A stretch of 64,000 nucleotides of DNA, taken from Bacteroidota bacterium (GTDB taxonomy: Bacteria > Bacteroidota > Bacteroidia > AKYH767-A > OLB10). This document shows, piece by piece, positions 44,891 to 54,485 of this stretch (the first letter of the stretch is position 1; each line of letters begins with the position of its first letter). The position numbers were made by a program, and so were the translations under genes. The stretch lies in contig JADJOH010000002.1 of the NCBI GenBank assembly GCA_016713925.1, positions 62,001-126,000 of the forward strand, in the 5' to 3' direction. The notes under the pieces were generated by a model. It was given only the letters and a program-made list of their open reading frames with translations, ran no database searches and had not been told where the DNA came from.

Positions 44891-46084
44891 ATGAACTATT
44901 TATCACAGCGAGTAAATCAATTAGAGGAATCAGCAACCATCGCAATGGCCCGTTTGAGCCGGGAACTACAGGAAGAAGGACATGATATTATCAGTTTGAG
45001 TTTAGGGGAGCCCGACTTCGATACACCAAAAGATATTTGCGAAGCTGCAAAGGAAGCCATCGACAAAGGATTTACGCATTACCCTCCTATCTCCGGTTTT
45101 TCTGATCTGCGAAAAGCCATCAGCGAAAAATTTAAAAGAGAAAACAATTTAACGTATAAACCGGAGCAGATTGTTGTTTCTACCGGAGCTAAGCAGAGTA
45201 TTGCCAATGCAGTTTTGAGTCTGATTGATCCGGGCGACGAGGTAATTATTCCCGCTCCTTACTGGGTGAGTTATTCGCAGATTATTCAGCTGGCAGGAGG
45301 AATTCCGGTATTTATTCCCACAAGTGTTGAAACCGATTTCAAGCCGAAAATTTCTGAAATCAAAGCAGCGATCACTCCAAAAACAAAGCTTTTTATTTTT
45401 TCCTCCCCCTGCAATCCTTCAGGAACAATTTTTAGCAAGGAGGAACTGAAGGCGATCGCGGAAGTATTGCATCCGCATGAAAAAATCTGGATCCTCAGTG
45501 ACGAAATTTACGAGCATATTCGCTTTGAAGCTGACCATGCCTCTATCGCTCAATTCGACTTCATTCGGGACCGTGTGATCATTGTGAATGGAGTTTCTAA
45601 AGGGTATGCGATGACCGGCTGGCGAATCGGTTATATGGCCGCCTGTACTGAAGTAGCAAAAGCCTGCGATAAAATGCAGGGGCAATTTACTTCCGGGGCG
45701 AATTCCATCGCGCAAAAAGCCAGTCTCAAAGCCCTCTCCACCGACTGGCAGAATTACGGATATATGCGTGAAATTTTTCTTAAACGTCGTGATTTGGTTT
45801 TATCTCTTATGGCTGAGATTCCGGGCTGGAAATTCAATAAGCCGGCGGGAGCATTTTATATTTTTCCGGATGTGACTTCCTTCTTTGGAAAATCTCACGG
45901 AGAATATAAAATTCAAAACGGCACCGACCTCTGCATGTACCTGCTTGCTGATGCGAAAGTGTCAATGGTGACCGGTGAAGCTTTTGGAGATAATAATTGC
46001 ATCCGTTTGTCCTTTGCCACCAGTGAAGAACTGTTGAAAGAAGCAATGAAAAGAATTAAAGTCAGCCTTGCCAAGCTGAAATAA
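44891..46084 (+). CDS. Class I PLP-dependent aminotransferase (aspartate aminotransferase-like)
   Basis: A 397-residue fold-type I aminotransferase: ISLSLGEPDFDTP at the start, substrate loop HYPPISGFSDLR, SSPCNPSGTIFS, and the lysine motif SKGYAMTGWRIGY carrying the PLP Schiff base. The final LSFATSEE supplies the conserved Arg region (IRLSFA). Aspartate to oxaloacetate transamination is the best guess; related enzymes act on aromatic residues or prephenate. Own promoter upstream. Confidence 0.92.
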   Translation: MNYLSQRVNQLEESATIAMARLSRELQEEGHDIISLSLGEPDFDTPKDICEAAKEAIDKGFTHYPPISGFSDLRKAISEKFKRENNLTYKPEQIVVSTGAKQSIANAVLSLIDPGDEVIIPAPYWVSYSQIIQLAGGIPVFIPTSVETDFKPKISEIKAAITPKTKLFIFSSPCNPSGTIFSKEELKAIAEVLHPHEKIWILSDEIYEHIRFEADHASIAQFDFIRDRVIIVNGVSKGYAMTGWRIGYMAACTEVAKACDKMQGQFTSGANSIAQKASLKALSTDWQNYGYMREIFLKRRDLVLSLMAEIPGWKFNKPAGAFYIFPDVTSFFGKSHGEYKIQNGTDLCMYLLADAKVSMVTGEAFGDNNCIRLSFATSEELLKEAMKRIKVSLAKLK

Positions 46085-46164
46085 TTGGAGAACCCCTTCA
46101 TTTTACTGCTGTTAATCAATAACTTAAACTCATTACCACTCCTTTCCTTTTGAAAGGGAATCAC

Positions 46165-46172
46165 TACCTTTG
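46165..46172 (+). promoter_or_regulatory. -7 box TACCTTTG for the heptose kinase-ubiE-porT operon
   Basis: This matches TAnnTTTG. It lies downstream of the ATG at 46150, so that ATG cannot be the start from this promoter, and the TTG at 46195 is favoured. Confidence 0.5.
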
Positions 46173-46194
46173 CCCCTCTGAAAACCAACCGATC

Positions 46195-47193
46195 TTGTCT
46201 CCATTTTCATCCGTAAACGAAGTATTTGAAGCCTTTAACCATTTGAAGGTAATGGTGATAGGAGATGTCATGCTGGATGCCTACTTATGGGGGAAGGTTG
46301 ATCGTATTTCGCCGGAAGCTCCGGTCCCTATCGTTACCGTGCATAAAAAGGAAACGCGTTTGGGAGGTGCTGCCAATGTCGCCATTAATTTAAGTGCTAT
46401 GGGTGCTGATCCTATTTTATGTTCAGTGATTGGTGATGACCGTAACGGGGATGAAATGTTGCGGTTGATGCAGGAACTGAGGATGAATACCGATGGAATG
46501 GTCCCCTCTCCTGATCGTGTGACAACAGTAAAAACCCGTGTGATAGGCAATAATCACCAGTTGATACGAGTTGATGATGAAGTACTGCATGAGTTAAATG
46601 ACATGGAGCAGGAGCATTTGCTGGTGAAAGTGAAAACCATGCTCGATCAATACAAACCACAGGTAGTCGTTTTTGAAGATTATGACAAAGGTGTTTTGGG
46701 AGAAAAGGTGATCGGAAAAATAATTTCCTATTGCTCCGAACGTAAAATTCCTACCGCTGTAGATCCGAAGAAGAAAAACTTCATGGCCTACCGGGGTGTT
46801 ACATTATTTAAACCTAATCTCTCAGAATTGAAAGAGGGATTGAAGATTGATTTGGATAAAAGTGATGCGGAACAATTGTATGCCGCCACCAATGGATTCA
46901 AGAACCAACAGCAAATTGATATGCTGATGGTAACTTTATCAGAGGCGGGCGTGTATTATAGCAGGAACAATGAACATGCGATCCTCCCTGCGCATATCCG
47001 CAATATCAGCGATGTGTCGGGTGCGGGAGATACCGTGATCAGCATTGCATCACTTTGTCTTGCACTTGGACTTAAAGCAAAGAGCATTTCTGCTCTCGCC
47101 AATCTTGCCGGCGGATTGGTCTGTGAGAAAGTGGGCGTAGTGCCGATAGATAAATTACAATTAAAAGCGGAAGCTGCACATTTAGTATTATGA
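46195..47193 (+). CDS. D-glycero-beta-D-manno-heptose-7-phosphate kinase (HldE N-terminal/RfaE1-like, PfkB family)
   Basis: A PfkB sugar kinase of about 332 residues. LKVMVIGDVMLDAYLWG and VDRISPEAPVPIV form the heptose-kinase start, GGAANVAINLSAMGADP follows, and DVSGAGDTVISIASL carries the catalytic Asp and anion hole. It should phosphorylate heptose-7-phosphate at O1 for LPS core synthesis. There is no fused nucleotidyltransferase, so it is the single-domain form. TTG 46195 gives the usual family N-terminus. It overlaps ubiE by 4 nt (ATGA). Confidence 0.9.
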   Translation: MSPFSSVNEVFEAFNHLKVMVIGDVMLDAYLWGKVDRISPEAPVPIVTVHKKETRLGGAANVAINLSAMGADPILCSVIGDDRNGDEMLRLMQELRMNTDGMVPSPDRVTTVKTRVIGNNHQLIRVDDEVLHELNDMEQEHLLVKVKTMLDQYKPQVVVFEDYDKGVLGEKVIGKIISYCSERKIPTAVDPKKKNFMAYRGVTLFKPNLSELKEGLKIDLDKSDAEQLYAATNGFKNQQQIDMLMVTLSEAGVYYSRNNEHAILPAHIRNISDVSGAGDTVISIASLCLALGLKAKSISALANLAGGLVCEKVGVVPIDKLQLKAEAAHLVL

Positions 47194-47912
47194 CCGTTAT
47201 ACCACAACATTACAAGGGAAGCACCAAGAGGGAACGTGTGGAAGAAATGTTCGACAGCATTGCTACACGCTACGACTTGTTGAATAAAGTATTGTCAGCC
47301 GGTATCGACAAGAGCTGGAGGAAGAAAGCCATTGATGAGTTGATCGCGATTAAACCAAATGCCATTCTTTATATTGCTACCGGTACCGCTGATCTCGCGC
47401 TGGAATGTATGCGCTTAAAGCCTGCCGAAATTATCGGCATCGATATCTCCAATAAAATGCTGGATATCGGTCGTCATAAAATTATGGCGAAAGGCTATCA
47501 GGGTATTATCCGTCTCGAGCAAGCGGATTCGGAGCAGTTACCGTATGATGACGCGCGTTTTGATGCGATCACTGTGGCTTTCGGTGTGCGTAATTTTGAG
47601 CATCTGGAAGAAGGGCTGAAGGAGATGTACAGGGTGTTGCGCCCGGGAGGGAAAGTCGTTATTCTGGAATTCTCACAGCCGGATCGTTTCCCCGTAAAAC
47701 AATTCTATAATTTTTATTCGTACAAGGTAATGCCGAAAATCGGACAAATGCTCTCGAAAGAACGCTCTGCCTATGAATACCTTCCCGCCTCGGTATCGGC
47801 CTTCCCGCATGGTAAAAATTTCCTGAGTATTCTTACAAAAACAGGATTCAAGGATACCAAATCGATTCCTTTAACGTTTGGCATTGCAAGTATCTATACC
47901 GGTATAAAATGA
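47190..47912 (+). CDS. ubiE: Demethylmenaquinone methyltransferase UbiE/MenG
   Basis: A 240-residue methyltransferase. The N-terminal motif MFDSIATRYDLLNKVLSAG and SAM motif YIATGTADLALE match UbiE/MenG, as do the signatures VAFGVRNFEHLEEGL and KVVILEFSQP. It makes menaquinone from demethylmenaquinone, the last step in Bacteroidota. ATGA overlaps join it to the kinase gene before and to porT after, a gene order known in this phylum. Confidence 0.95.
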   Translation: MTVIPQHYKGSTKRERVEEMFDSIATRYDLLNKVLSAGIDKSWRKKAIDELIAIKPNAILYIATGTADLALECMRLKPAEIIGIDISNKMLDIGRHKIMAKGYQGIIRLEQADSEQLPYDDARFDAITVAFGVRNFEHLEEGLKEMYRVLRPGGKVVILEFSQPDRFPVKQFYNFYSYKVMPKIGQMLSKERSAYEYLPASVSAFPHGKNFLSILTKTGFKDTKSIPLTFGIASIYTGIK

Positions 47913-48623
47913 GAAATTCACTGCGACTCTTATCGATTTGTTGCTTCCTGTTGTTCTGCAACGGAAACGAAGGATTCGCGCAACGTATTAAAGTCAGAAA
48001 TCTTGAAAAATACGATAAGCAATGGATTCATTTCGGATTTTTACTCGGCTACAATACTACAGATTTCAGAATCACCAAAGCGGATGATTTTTATCGTTCC
48101 GACAGCGTGCTTGTTCTTGAAGCAGATGGCAAGGCGGGATTCAATCTGGGCATCATCGCCAACCTTCATCTTACCAATAATCTCGACTTGCGTTTCGTAC
48201 CTGATCTCGCCATTTTCACAAAGAGATTTGATCTACAAAATGACGACAAAGATCGGTGCTACGGATGTGATCATTAAAAAAGTGGAATCCACCTTCCTTG
48301 AGTTTCCGCTTGAGCTGAAGTTTAAATCGAACCGTGTTAACAATTATCGTTTTTATGTAACCGGTGGATTTAAATACATGATTGATTTGGTATCACAGGC
48401 AAAAGTTGAAAATCAGGAGGAGCTGGTGAAATTAGATGACAGAGATTTTGGTTATATCATAGGTGTCGGTATGGATCTCTATCTTCCCTTATTCAAATTC
48501 GCACCTGAAATAAAAATGTTCCAGGGTATTCCCAATGTGCTCGCCACTGATCCGGCGGTATACACGACCAGCATCTCCGCTTTAAGATCGAGGATATTTA
48601 CTTTTTCACTTACTTTTGAATAG
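47909..48623 (+). CDS. porT: Type IX secretion component PorT/SprT-like outer-membrane protein, frameshifted
   Basis: The first frame (47909-48277) encodes a signal peptide (cut near GFAQ) and QWIHFGFLLGYNTTDFRI, then derails after LRFVPDLA. Removing one base around 48211-48216 gives FSQRDLIYKM and leads into the second frame, which holds the rest of the beta-barrel (FLEFPLELKFKSNR, PEIKMF, SRIFTFSLTFE). Together they make a PorT-like barrel of normal length, about 237 residues. PorT is needed for T9SS. The position after ubiE supports the call. An inserted base or a real defect are both possible. Confidence 0.8.
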
Positions 48624-48725
48624 ATTTATTTGCAGAAGCGGCTTCTGTATTATTCAGTACATCTGAGTTAAGATTCCAACAGTAAAAAATAAATTTAAGT
48701 AACGAAGGACCATTCATAGCATAAA

Positions 48726-50303
48726 ATGTTACAACGCATCGAGCTCGTGTTGCTGCCCGAAGAGGTGGCCCTGGAGCAGGAGTATCGTCATAAAATAAGT
48801 GTTTCTTCAGGAATTCCGGAGCAGGAAATCAGGGATTTTCGTCTCGTACGCAGAGTAATTGATGCACGTTCCCGACAGGTAAAATACCGTTTGTTTTTCG
48901 ATGTGGCGGTGCAGGAAAATTTACCGGAGCAGGAGCTGTATGAAAGAAACTATCAAAACGTAACTAATAAGCAGCGGGTTTTAATTATCGGTGCAGGGCC
49001 TGCCGGACTTTTTGCTGCCCTCGAGCTGATTGAACTGGGATATAAGCCCGTTATCATTGAAAGGGGAAAAGATGTCCGCAGTCGTCGACGTGATCTGGCG
49101 GCCATTAGCAAGGAGGGCGAAGTAAATTCCGATTCTAACTATTGCTTTGGAGAAGGTGGTGCCGGAACCTACTCCGATGGAAAACTCTATACCCGTTCTG
49201 ATAAAAGAGGCAATGTCAGGAAGATGCTGGCCACCTTTGTGCATTTCGGTGCGACGCCTGCCATTACCATTGATGCGCATCCTCATATCGGCACCAATAA
49301 ATTACCTGATATAGTAACGGCGATGCGTGAACGCATTGAAGCATGTGGCGGAGAAGTGCATTTCAATACCCGCTTAGAAGCATTGAAAATTACGGACAAT
49401 ACTATTCGTGGAGCGCTGGTAAGAGAAATCAATAGTGCACAACAACTATTCATTGAAGGAGACGCCCTCGTTTTAGCAACAGGACATTCTGCCAGAGATG
49501 TATTCAGGATGCTTCATGACCAGAAAATACTCATCGAAGCCAAGGATTTTGCATTAGGAGTGCGGGTTGAGCATCCGCAACAATTAATTGACAGCATACA
49601 ATATCATTGTGAACAGCGATCGCCATTTCTTCCTGCTGCCGCATATACTTTGAGCGGACAATTTGAAGGGAGAGGGGTGTATAGTTTTTGTATGTGTCCG
49701 GGAGGAATTATAGCACCTGCCGCAACAGCTCCCGGAGAAATTGTTGTGAACGGATGGTCACCTTCAAAACGTAATAACCCTTTTGCCAATTCGGGAATGG
49801 TGGTGAATGTGCAGCAGGAAGACTTCGCACCCTTTCATCAGCACGGCCCGCTTGCTGCCATGGAATTTCAGGCGATGGTAGAGCGAAAATCGTTCGAGGC
49901 GGGAGGTGGTAAGCTGGTGGCTCCGGCGCAGCGGATGGTTGATTTTTGTGAAGGGAAGATTTCCCGAACGCTGAATCCAACTTCGTATCTGCCGGGCGTT
50001 AGATCCACTGATCTTCGACAAGTATTGCCTGCAACCGTTTCTTTTGCTCTTCAAAAAGGACTCATGGACTTCGGCAAAAAAATGAAAGGATATTTTACCA
50101 ACGAAGCCGTATTGGTCGCCACTGAGTCGCGAACATCTTCACCGGTACGCATTCCACGCGACAAAGAAAGTTGCATGCATCCACAGATCAAGGGGCTTTT
50201 TCCCTGTGCGGAAGGCGCGGGATATGCAGGAGGAATTATATCTGCAGCTATGGATGGAGAACGGTGTGCAGCAGCAGCGGTGCTTTATTTGAAATCGCAT
50301 TAA
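48726..50303 (+). CDS. NAD(P)/FAD-dependent oxidoreductase (COG2509-type)
   Basis: A 525-residue flavoprotein. An N-terminal ~85-residue extension, typical of COG2509 proteins, precedes the dinucleotide fold RVLIIGAGPAGLFAALELI. Then come FGEGGAGTYSDGKLYTR, a second motif ALVLATGHSARDVF, CMCPGGIIAPAAT and the end AEGAGYAGGIISAAMDG. The family is an uncharacterised FAD-dependent dehydrogenase group; the substrate is unknown. Own unit. Confidence 0.9.
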   Translation: MLQRIELVLLPEEVALEQEYRHKISVSSGIPEQEIRDFRLVRRVIDARSRQVKYRLFFDVAVQENLPEQELYERNYQNVTNKQRVLIIGAGPAGLFAALELIELGYKPVIIERGKDVRSRRRDLAAISKEGEVNSDSNYCFGEGGAGTYSDGKLYTRSDKRGNVRKMLATFVHFGATPAITIDAHPHIGTNKLPDIVTAMRERIEACGGEVHFNTRLEALKITDNTIRGALVREINSAQQLFIEGDALVLATGHSARDVFRMLHDQKILIEAKDFALGVRVEHPQQLIDSIQYHCEQRSPFLPAAAYTLSGQFEGRGVYSFCMCPGGIIAPAATAPGEIVVNGWSPSKRNNPFANSGMVVNVQQEDFAPFHQHGPLAAMEFQAMVERKSFEAGGGKLVAPAQRMVDFCEGKISRTLNPTSYLPGVRSTDLRQVLPATVSFALQKGLMDFGKKMKGYFTNEAVLVATESRTSSPVRIPRDKESCMHPQIKGLFPCAEGAGYAGGIISAAMDGERCAAAAVLYLKSH

Positions 50304-50333
50304 ATCACTAAAGCGAAATCCGGATCTTTTCCA

Positions 50334-51557
50334 TTAGTTAAAAACTGCATGGAAACCCATTTTTTCCAACTCCGAAAAGTAAGTTGGAAATGATTTCGCC
50401 ACCTGCTCCGGCTCATTGATGGTTACCTGTTCACCGGAAAACGAAAGCAGACTCAAGGCCATTACCATCCGATGATCCGCATAGGTATTAAACGTAGGTT
50501 GACTTAAGGAAGAAATTTTAATCCCCGTTTTAACTTCTAAAGAATCATCGGTGATGTGTAACTGAGCTCCGGCCTTTTCAAGTTCAATCTTCAAGGCCAA
50601 AAGACGATCCGTTTCCTTCCCTTTCAGCGTAGATAAACCGGAAAGATGAAGCGGGCGATTACTAACGGCTGCCAGTACCGCAAATGCCTGCGCCAGATCG
50701 GGGGTTTCCGTAAAATCATACGAATAGTTCTCTTTCAAAACACCGGTTCCGCTAATGATTACATCATCCTCTTGCACGAGAGTTTCCACCCCAAAGTCTT
50801 TCATCAATTCAATTAATCTTCGGTCGCCCTGTAGCTGATCCTTACCCAGGCGTGGCAATGTCATTTGTGAACCCGGTCGCAGCGCAGCCATCGCATAGAA
50901 AAAAGCCGCTGCCGACCAATCTCCGGGAACCGCGAAATCACGAGCGGTATACTGCGATGGTTTCACCACAATACAATTAGCCGCTGTAGTAATATCTGCG
51001 CCAAAACTTCTCATTAAATCAATGGACATTTTGATATAAGAGGAGGAGACTACATTACCGGTAAGTTGTAGCGATAATGGAGCATTCAGTCGAGGGGCTA
51101 TCAACAACAAAGCGGAAATAAACTGACTGCTCACATCCGCACGTATGGAGATTTCACCGCCGTGCAGTACTGATTTTCCTAAACGGAGGGGTAAAAAACC
51201 TTCCTTCTCTTCATAAGAAATAGCTGCGCCCAATGCCTTCAAGGTATCGACCAGCGGACGAATGGGACGTACTCTCAGTCGGGAGGAGCCGGTAATTATT
51301 CCCTCATGACCTTGCAGGCAACGCAACGCGAGTAAAAAACGCATCGTTGTTCCTCCGTGGCCGCAATTTTCAAGATTAGCATTTTCCGACAGTAAGTCCG
51401 CAAGAATACGGGTATCATCCGCATCTGACAACTGATCAATTCGAAAGGGTGCTGTGGAAAGTTCACGGATAATCAGCAAACGGTTACTGATGCTTTTTGA
51501 AGATGGCAAAAGTACATGAGCGGTGAGGGGTCCGGGAGGAGCAGCTAATTTTAACAC
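50334..51557 (-). CDS. aroA: 3-phosphoshikimate 1-carboxyvinyltransferase (EPSP synthase)
   Basis: AroA joins shikimate-3-phosphate and PEP in aromatic amino acid synthesis. Visible motifs are LPSSKSISNRLLI near the start, NCGHGGTTMRFLLA (PEP-binding loop), RPIRPLVDTLKALGA, GDWSAAAFFYA and TYADHRMVMALSLL. The open frame reaches 51641 but would overlap aroB. GTG 51557 follows the aroB stop by one base and gives the usual 407-residue enzyme. It is in an operon with aroB. Confidence 0.93.
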   Translation of the reverse strand: MLKLAAPPGPLTAHVLLPSSKSISNRLLIIRELSTAPFRIDQLSDADDTRILADLLSENANLENCGHGGTTMRFLLALRCLQGHEGIITGSSRLRVRPIRPLVDTLKALGAAISYEEKEGFLPLRLGKSVLHGGEISIRADVSSQFISALLLIAPRLNAPLSLQLTGNVVSSSYIKMSIDLMRSFGADITTAANCIVVKPSQYTARDFAVPGDWSAAAFFYAMAALRPGSQMTLPRLGKDQLQGDRRLIELMKDFGVETLVQEDDVIISGTGVLKENYSYDFTETPDLAQAFAVLAAVSNRPLHLSGLSTLKGKETDRLLALKIELEKAGAQLHITDDSLEVKTGIKISSLSQPTFNTYADHRMVMALSLLSFSGEQVTINEPEQVAKSFPTYFSELEKMGFHAVFN

Positions 51558-51558
51558 C

Positions 51559-52650
51559 TCATTTGTTTTTTGCGCCAAAGTGCACCAAGACATCGGCCAA
51601 TAAATTTTCATCAACGGGAATATTCCAATCGCAACCGCCAATACCTGTCAACAAACTCATCTTCACTTCACCCTTTTGATTCTTTTTATCATAACGCATC
51701 CACTTCAGAATATCCGAAACGGAATAATCACACAAATTCACTTTACCGAAATAATGGCTAAGGACCTGAATAATCTCCTCTGCTTCACCGTTAGATAACT
51801 TCTGCATCCGCAATGAAATTTCAGTTTCGATCATCATACCGATGGCTACGGATTGTCCATGCGTAAGGGCACTGTTGATGAAGACAAACTTTGGCTCTCG
51901 ATCGCATGACCGATGGAATGACCGAAATTTAAAATCTTCCGCAGTCCTTTCTCATAGGGGTCGATATGCACCACTTCCATCTTCACGCGTTGAATACGTT
52001 GCAGCATCACCGCCAATGATTCCCGCGTACAGCCATGTGCAACAAGCGCCTTCCACAAGTCCGGGTCAGCGATCAAGGCATGTTTAAATACTTCGGCAGC
52101 GCCACTCTTCCACTCTACTTCCGGCAATGTATCCAAAAAACCGGGGAAGCAAACGGTACATTCGGAAACGAAATAGTACCAATTCTATTTTTGATATGGT
52201 CGAGATCAACACCCGTTTTCCCTCCCAATCCGGCATCGGTCATGGCCATCAGCGAAGTGGGCACATTCACAAACCGAAGACCACGTAAATACGCCGAAGC
52301 CACGAAGCCACCAATCTCACTCACTACACCACCTCCCAGATTGATCAGCAGATCTTCCCGCCCGATTTCCATCTGCGTTAAGCGTTGCCATATATCCTGA
52401 CATACCTGCAAAGATTTTGAATGCTCACCGGGTTCAATTACAATTTCAGCCACCGGAATTGAAGCCGGCATCACTTTCAATAAAATAGGCAGACAGGCAT
52501 GAGCCGTATGCGCATCACAAAGCACTGCAATGCGACTTACATTTTTTGCAAAGTCAACCATCTTTCCAACCTTGTCAGCGCATCGGCTCCGGAATAGACC
52601 GGCTTTTCCTGTTGCAGGAAATCATATTTAGGTGTGGGAGAGGAGTGCAT
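51559..52650 (-). pseudogene. aroB: 3-dehydroquinate synthase AroB, broken by three frameshifts
   Basis: AroB closes the shikimate ring. All parts are present in order but in changing frames: VYSGADALTRLERWL (from ATG 52650), then VSRIAVLCDAHTAHACLP, INLGGGVVSEIGGFVAS and MAMTDAGLGGKTGVD, then WKSGAAEVFKHALIAD and LNFGHSIGHAIESQS, then HGQSVAIGMMIETE. Breaks lie at T6 52542-52547, at A6 52135-52140 (both restored by one extra base) and at about 51885-51889 (one base missing). Metal and substrate residues are retained throughout. Either three sequencing errors or early decay; aroA one base downstream is intact. Confidence 0.88.
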
Positions 52651-52839
52651 GACTAACAAGATATCCGGAATTTAATTCGAGGATGAAGGTAGGTCATTTC
52701 AGGTATTCGCGCCTAAAACAAGCCCTCTTCACCGATAAAAATATCCGTCATAAATTTACCCATTGAAATACAAGCCCGTACAGAATAAAACAAGAGAATT
52801 ATCATGCTATTTCTGCCCTTGATGTTATCCCCTTCTTAC

Positions 52840-52847
52840 TATCTTTG
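52840..52847 (+). promoter_or_regulatory. Promoter of the proline dehydrogenase gene
   Basis: The -7 box TATCTTTG has TTG at 52819-52821, 18 bp upstream. It ends 9 nt before ATG 52857, so the leader is at most a few bases. Confidence 0.55.
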
Positions 52848-52856
52848 GGCGTGTTA

Positions 52857-54035
52857 ATGGAATCACCCCCTAAATTATCCTTCGACAACCTCGAAAACTC
52901 CTTTGCGTTTCGAAGTACACATGAAATACGCAGAGCTTATTGGCTATTTAAAGCCATCAGTTTTCCTTCATTGGTCAAAGTGGGAAGTAATCTTGCCACC
53001 GGTGCTTTAAAATATCATTTGCCGGTGAAGGGATTAATCCGTGCAACCATCTTCCGGCATTTTTGCGGAGGAGAAGACATCAACGATTGCGCCCGTACGA
53101 TTGAACGACTGGGTCTGCTGGGAGTAGGATCCATACTCGACTATTCTGTTGAAGGCAAGGAAGACGAAGTGGAATTCGATCATAGTTGTCAGGAGATATT
53201 ATCTACGGTCAAAAGAGCTCAATTTGATCCGAATATTCCCTTCAGTGTTTTTAAGGTCACCGGACTCGGCAGAATCGATTTGCTGGAAAAGGTCAGCAAC
53301 AAAGCTCAACTCAGTTCAGAAGAAGCTGCTGAATACAGTCGGGTTAAAGAGCGGGTAAGGAAAATTTGTGAAGAAGGATTTCAATTGAATGTGCGTGTCT
53401 TTATCGATGCCGAAGAAACCTGGATTCAACCCGCGATTGATGATATGACTACTCAGATGATGGAAAAATACAATAAGGAAAAAGCCATTATTTACAATAC
53501 CGTACAGCTTTACCGCCACGATCGTCTGGAATTTGTGAAAACATCTCATCAAAGAGCGGTGGAAGGAAGTTATTTTTTAGGACTTAAACTCGTACGCGGT
53601 GCCTATATGGAAAAAGAACGGGAGCGGGCAACGACGAACGGCTATCCCTCACCGATACATGCCGATAAAGCTGCCAGTGATAAAGATTACGATGCCGCCC
53701 TTCGGTATTGCGTGCAGCATATCGACCGGATCGCCATCTGTGCAGGCACACACAATGAAAACAGCAGTCTTTTACTCACCCGATTGATGGCTGAAAATAA
53801 TATTTCTCCAAACGATGAACGTATTTATTTTTCTCAACTCCTCGGCATGAGTGATCATATCAGTTTCAACCTCGCCAAAGCGGGCTACCGTATTGCTAAA
53901 TATGTCCCTTACGGACCTGTTGCCGCTGTTCTCCCCTACTTAACCAGAAGAGCGCAGGAAAATACTTCTATTGCCGGACAAATGGGAAGAGAATTATCGT
54001 TGTTGACAGCAGAATTGCGGAGAAGAAAAAAATGA
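52857..54035 (+). CDS. Proline dehydrogenase family protein
   Basis: A 392-residue FAD-dependent TIM barrel that oxidises proline to pyrroline-5-carboxylate. The active-site signatures LKLVRGAYMEKERER and CAGTHNENSS are present, as are FSQLLGMSDHISF and YVPYGPVAAVLPYLTRRAQEN. It is the single-function form, not fused to P5C dehydrogenase as in PutA. A TTG at 52845 is in frame but lies in the -7 box; ATG 52857 is preferred. Confidence 0.94.
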   Translation: MESPPKLSFDNLENSFAFRSTHEIRRAYWLFKAISFPSLVKVGSNLATGALKYHLPVKGLIRATIFRHFCGGEDINDCARTIERLGLLGVGSILDYSVEGKEDEVEFDHSCQEILSTVKRAQFDPNIPFSVFKVTGLGRIDLLEKVSNKAQLSSEEAAEYSRVKERVRKICEEGFQLNVRVFIDAEETWIQPAIDDMTTQMMEKYNKEKAIIYNTVQLYRHDRLEFVKTSHQRAVEGSYFLGLKLVRGAYMEKERERATTNGYPSPIHADKAASDKDYDAALRYCVQHIDRIAICAGTHNENSSLLLTRLMAENNISPNDERIYFSQLLGMSDHISFNLAKAGYRIAKYVPYGPVAAVLPYLTRRAQENTSIAGQMGRELSLLTAELRRRKK

Positions 54036-54240
54036 TTTGAAAATTTGAAAATTTGAAAATGCGGTGATTTGAAGATTTGATGATTTTGGGATGATTGATG
54101 CCGTGATGAGTGATGATGGTATTGAATTTTTATGCTTATTGTGATAATACACTAACCAAACCCTTTAGATATAGCTTTTATAGATGACTAAAAATCCTTA
54201 GTGATTCTTAGTGAACTTAGTGACTTAGTGTTTACCGAAC
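54036..54240. repeat. Simple ATTTGAAA repeat and short CACTAAG-type tract
   Basis: Directly after the stop, 54036-54095 holds repeated ATTTGAAA/GATTTGA words. At 54190-54233 a run of CTTAGTGA words repeats the core of the dispersed CACTAAG family without its leader. The remainder of the gap to 54449 is AT-rich with no gene visible. Confidence 0.6.
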
Positions 54241-54449
54241 ATCGATTAATCATTGGAGGAGTATAGGCACTTAATTCACTTGTTAATATTACATGTAGAG
54301 GATTTCATTTGCGAGGATATGCTAACTGAATGGAAGAATATTGGTGACTTTGATGATAGAAAACGAGTTTACTTCATGGAGTTCAATTAAATCTTCAATA
54401 CATCCAAGTGGAATTTTCCATAACCGGCGGAGGTGAAACAGGATTGTAC

Positions 54450-54457
54450 TATTTTTG
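54450..54457 (+). promoter_or_regulatory. -7 box TATTTTTG for the large T9SS protein
   Basis: This matches TAnnTTTG, 28 nt before ATG 54486. No clean -33 TTG is placed. Confidence 0.5.
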
Positions 54458-54485
54458 ATAGGCAAAATCAACACAAAACCAAACA

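Noticed and set aside
51558..51641. N-terminal extension of aroA
   Set aside because: It overlaps the conserved end of aroB; GTG 51557 gives the family start.
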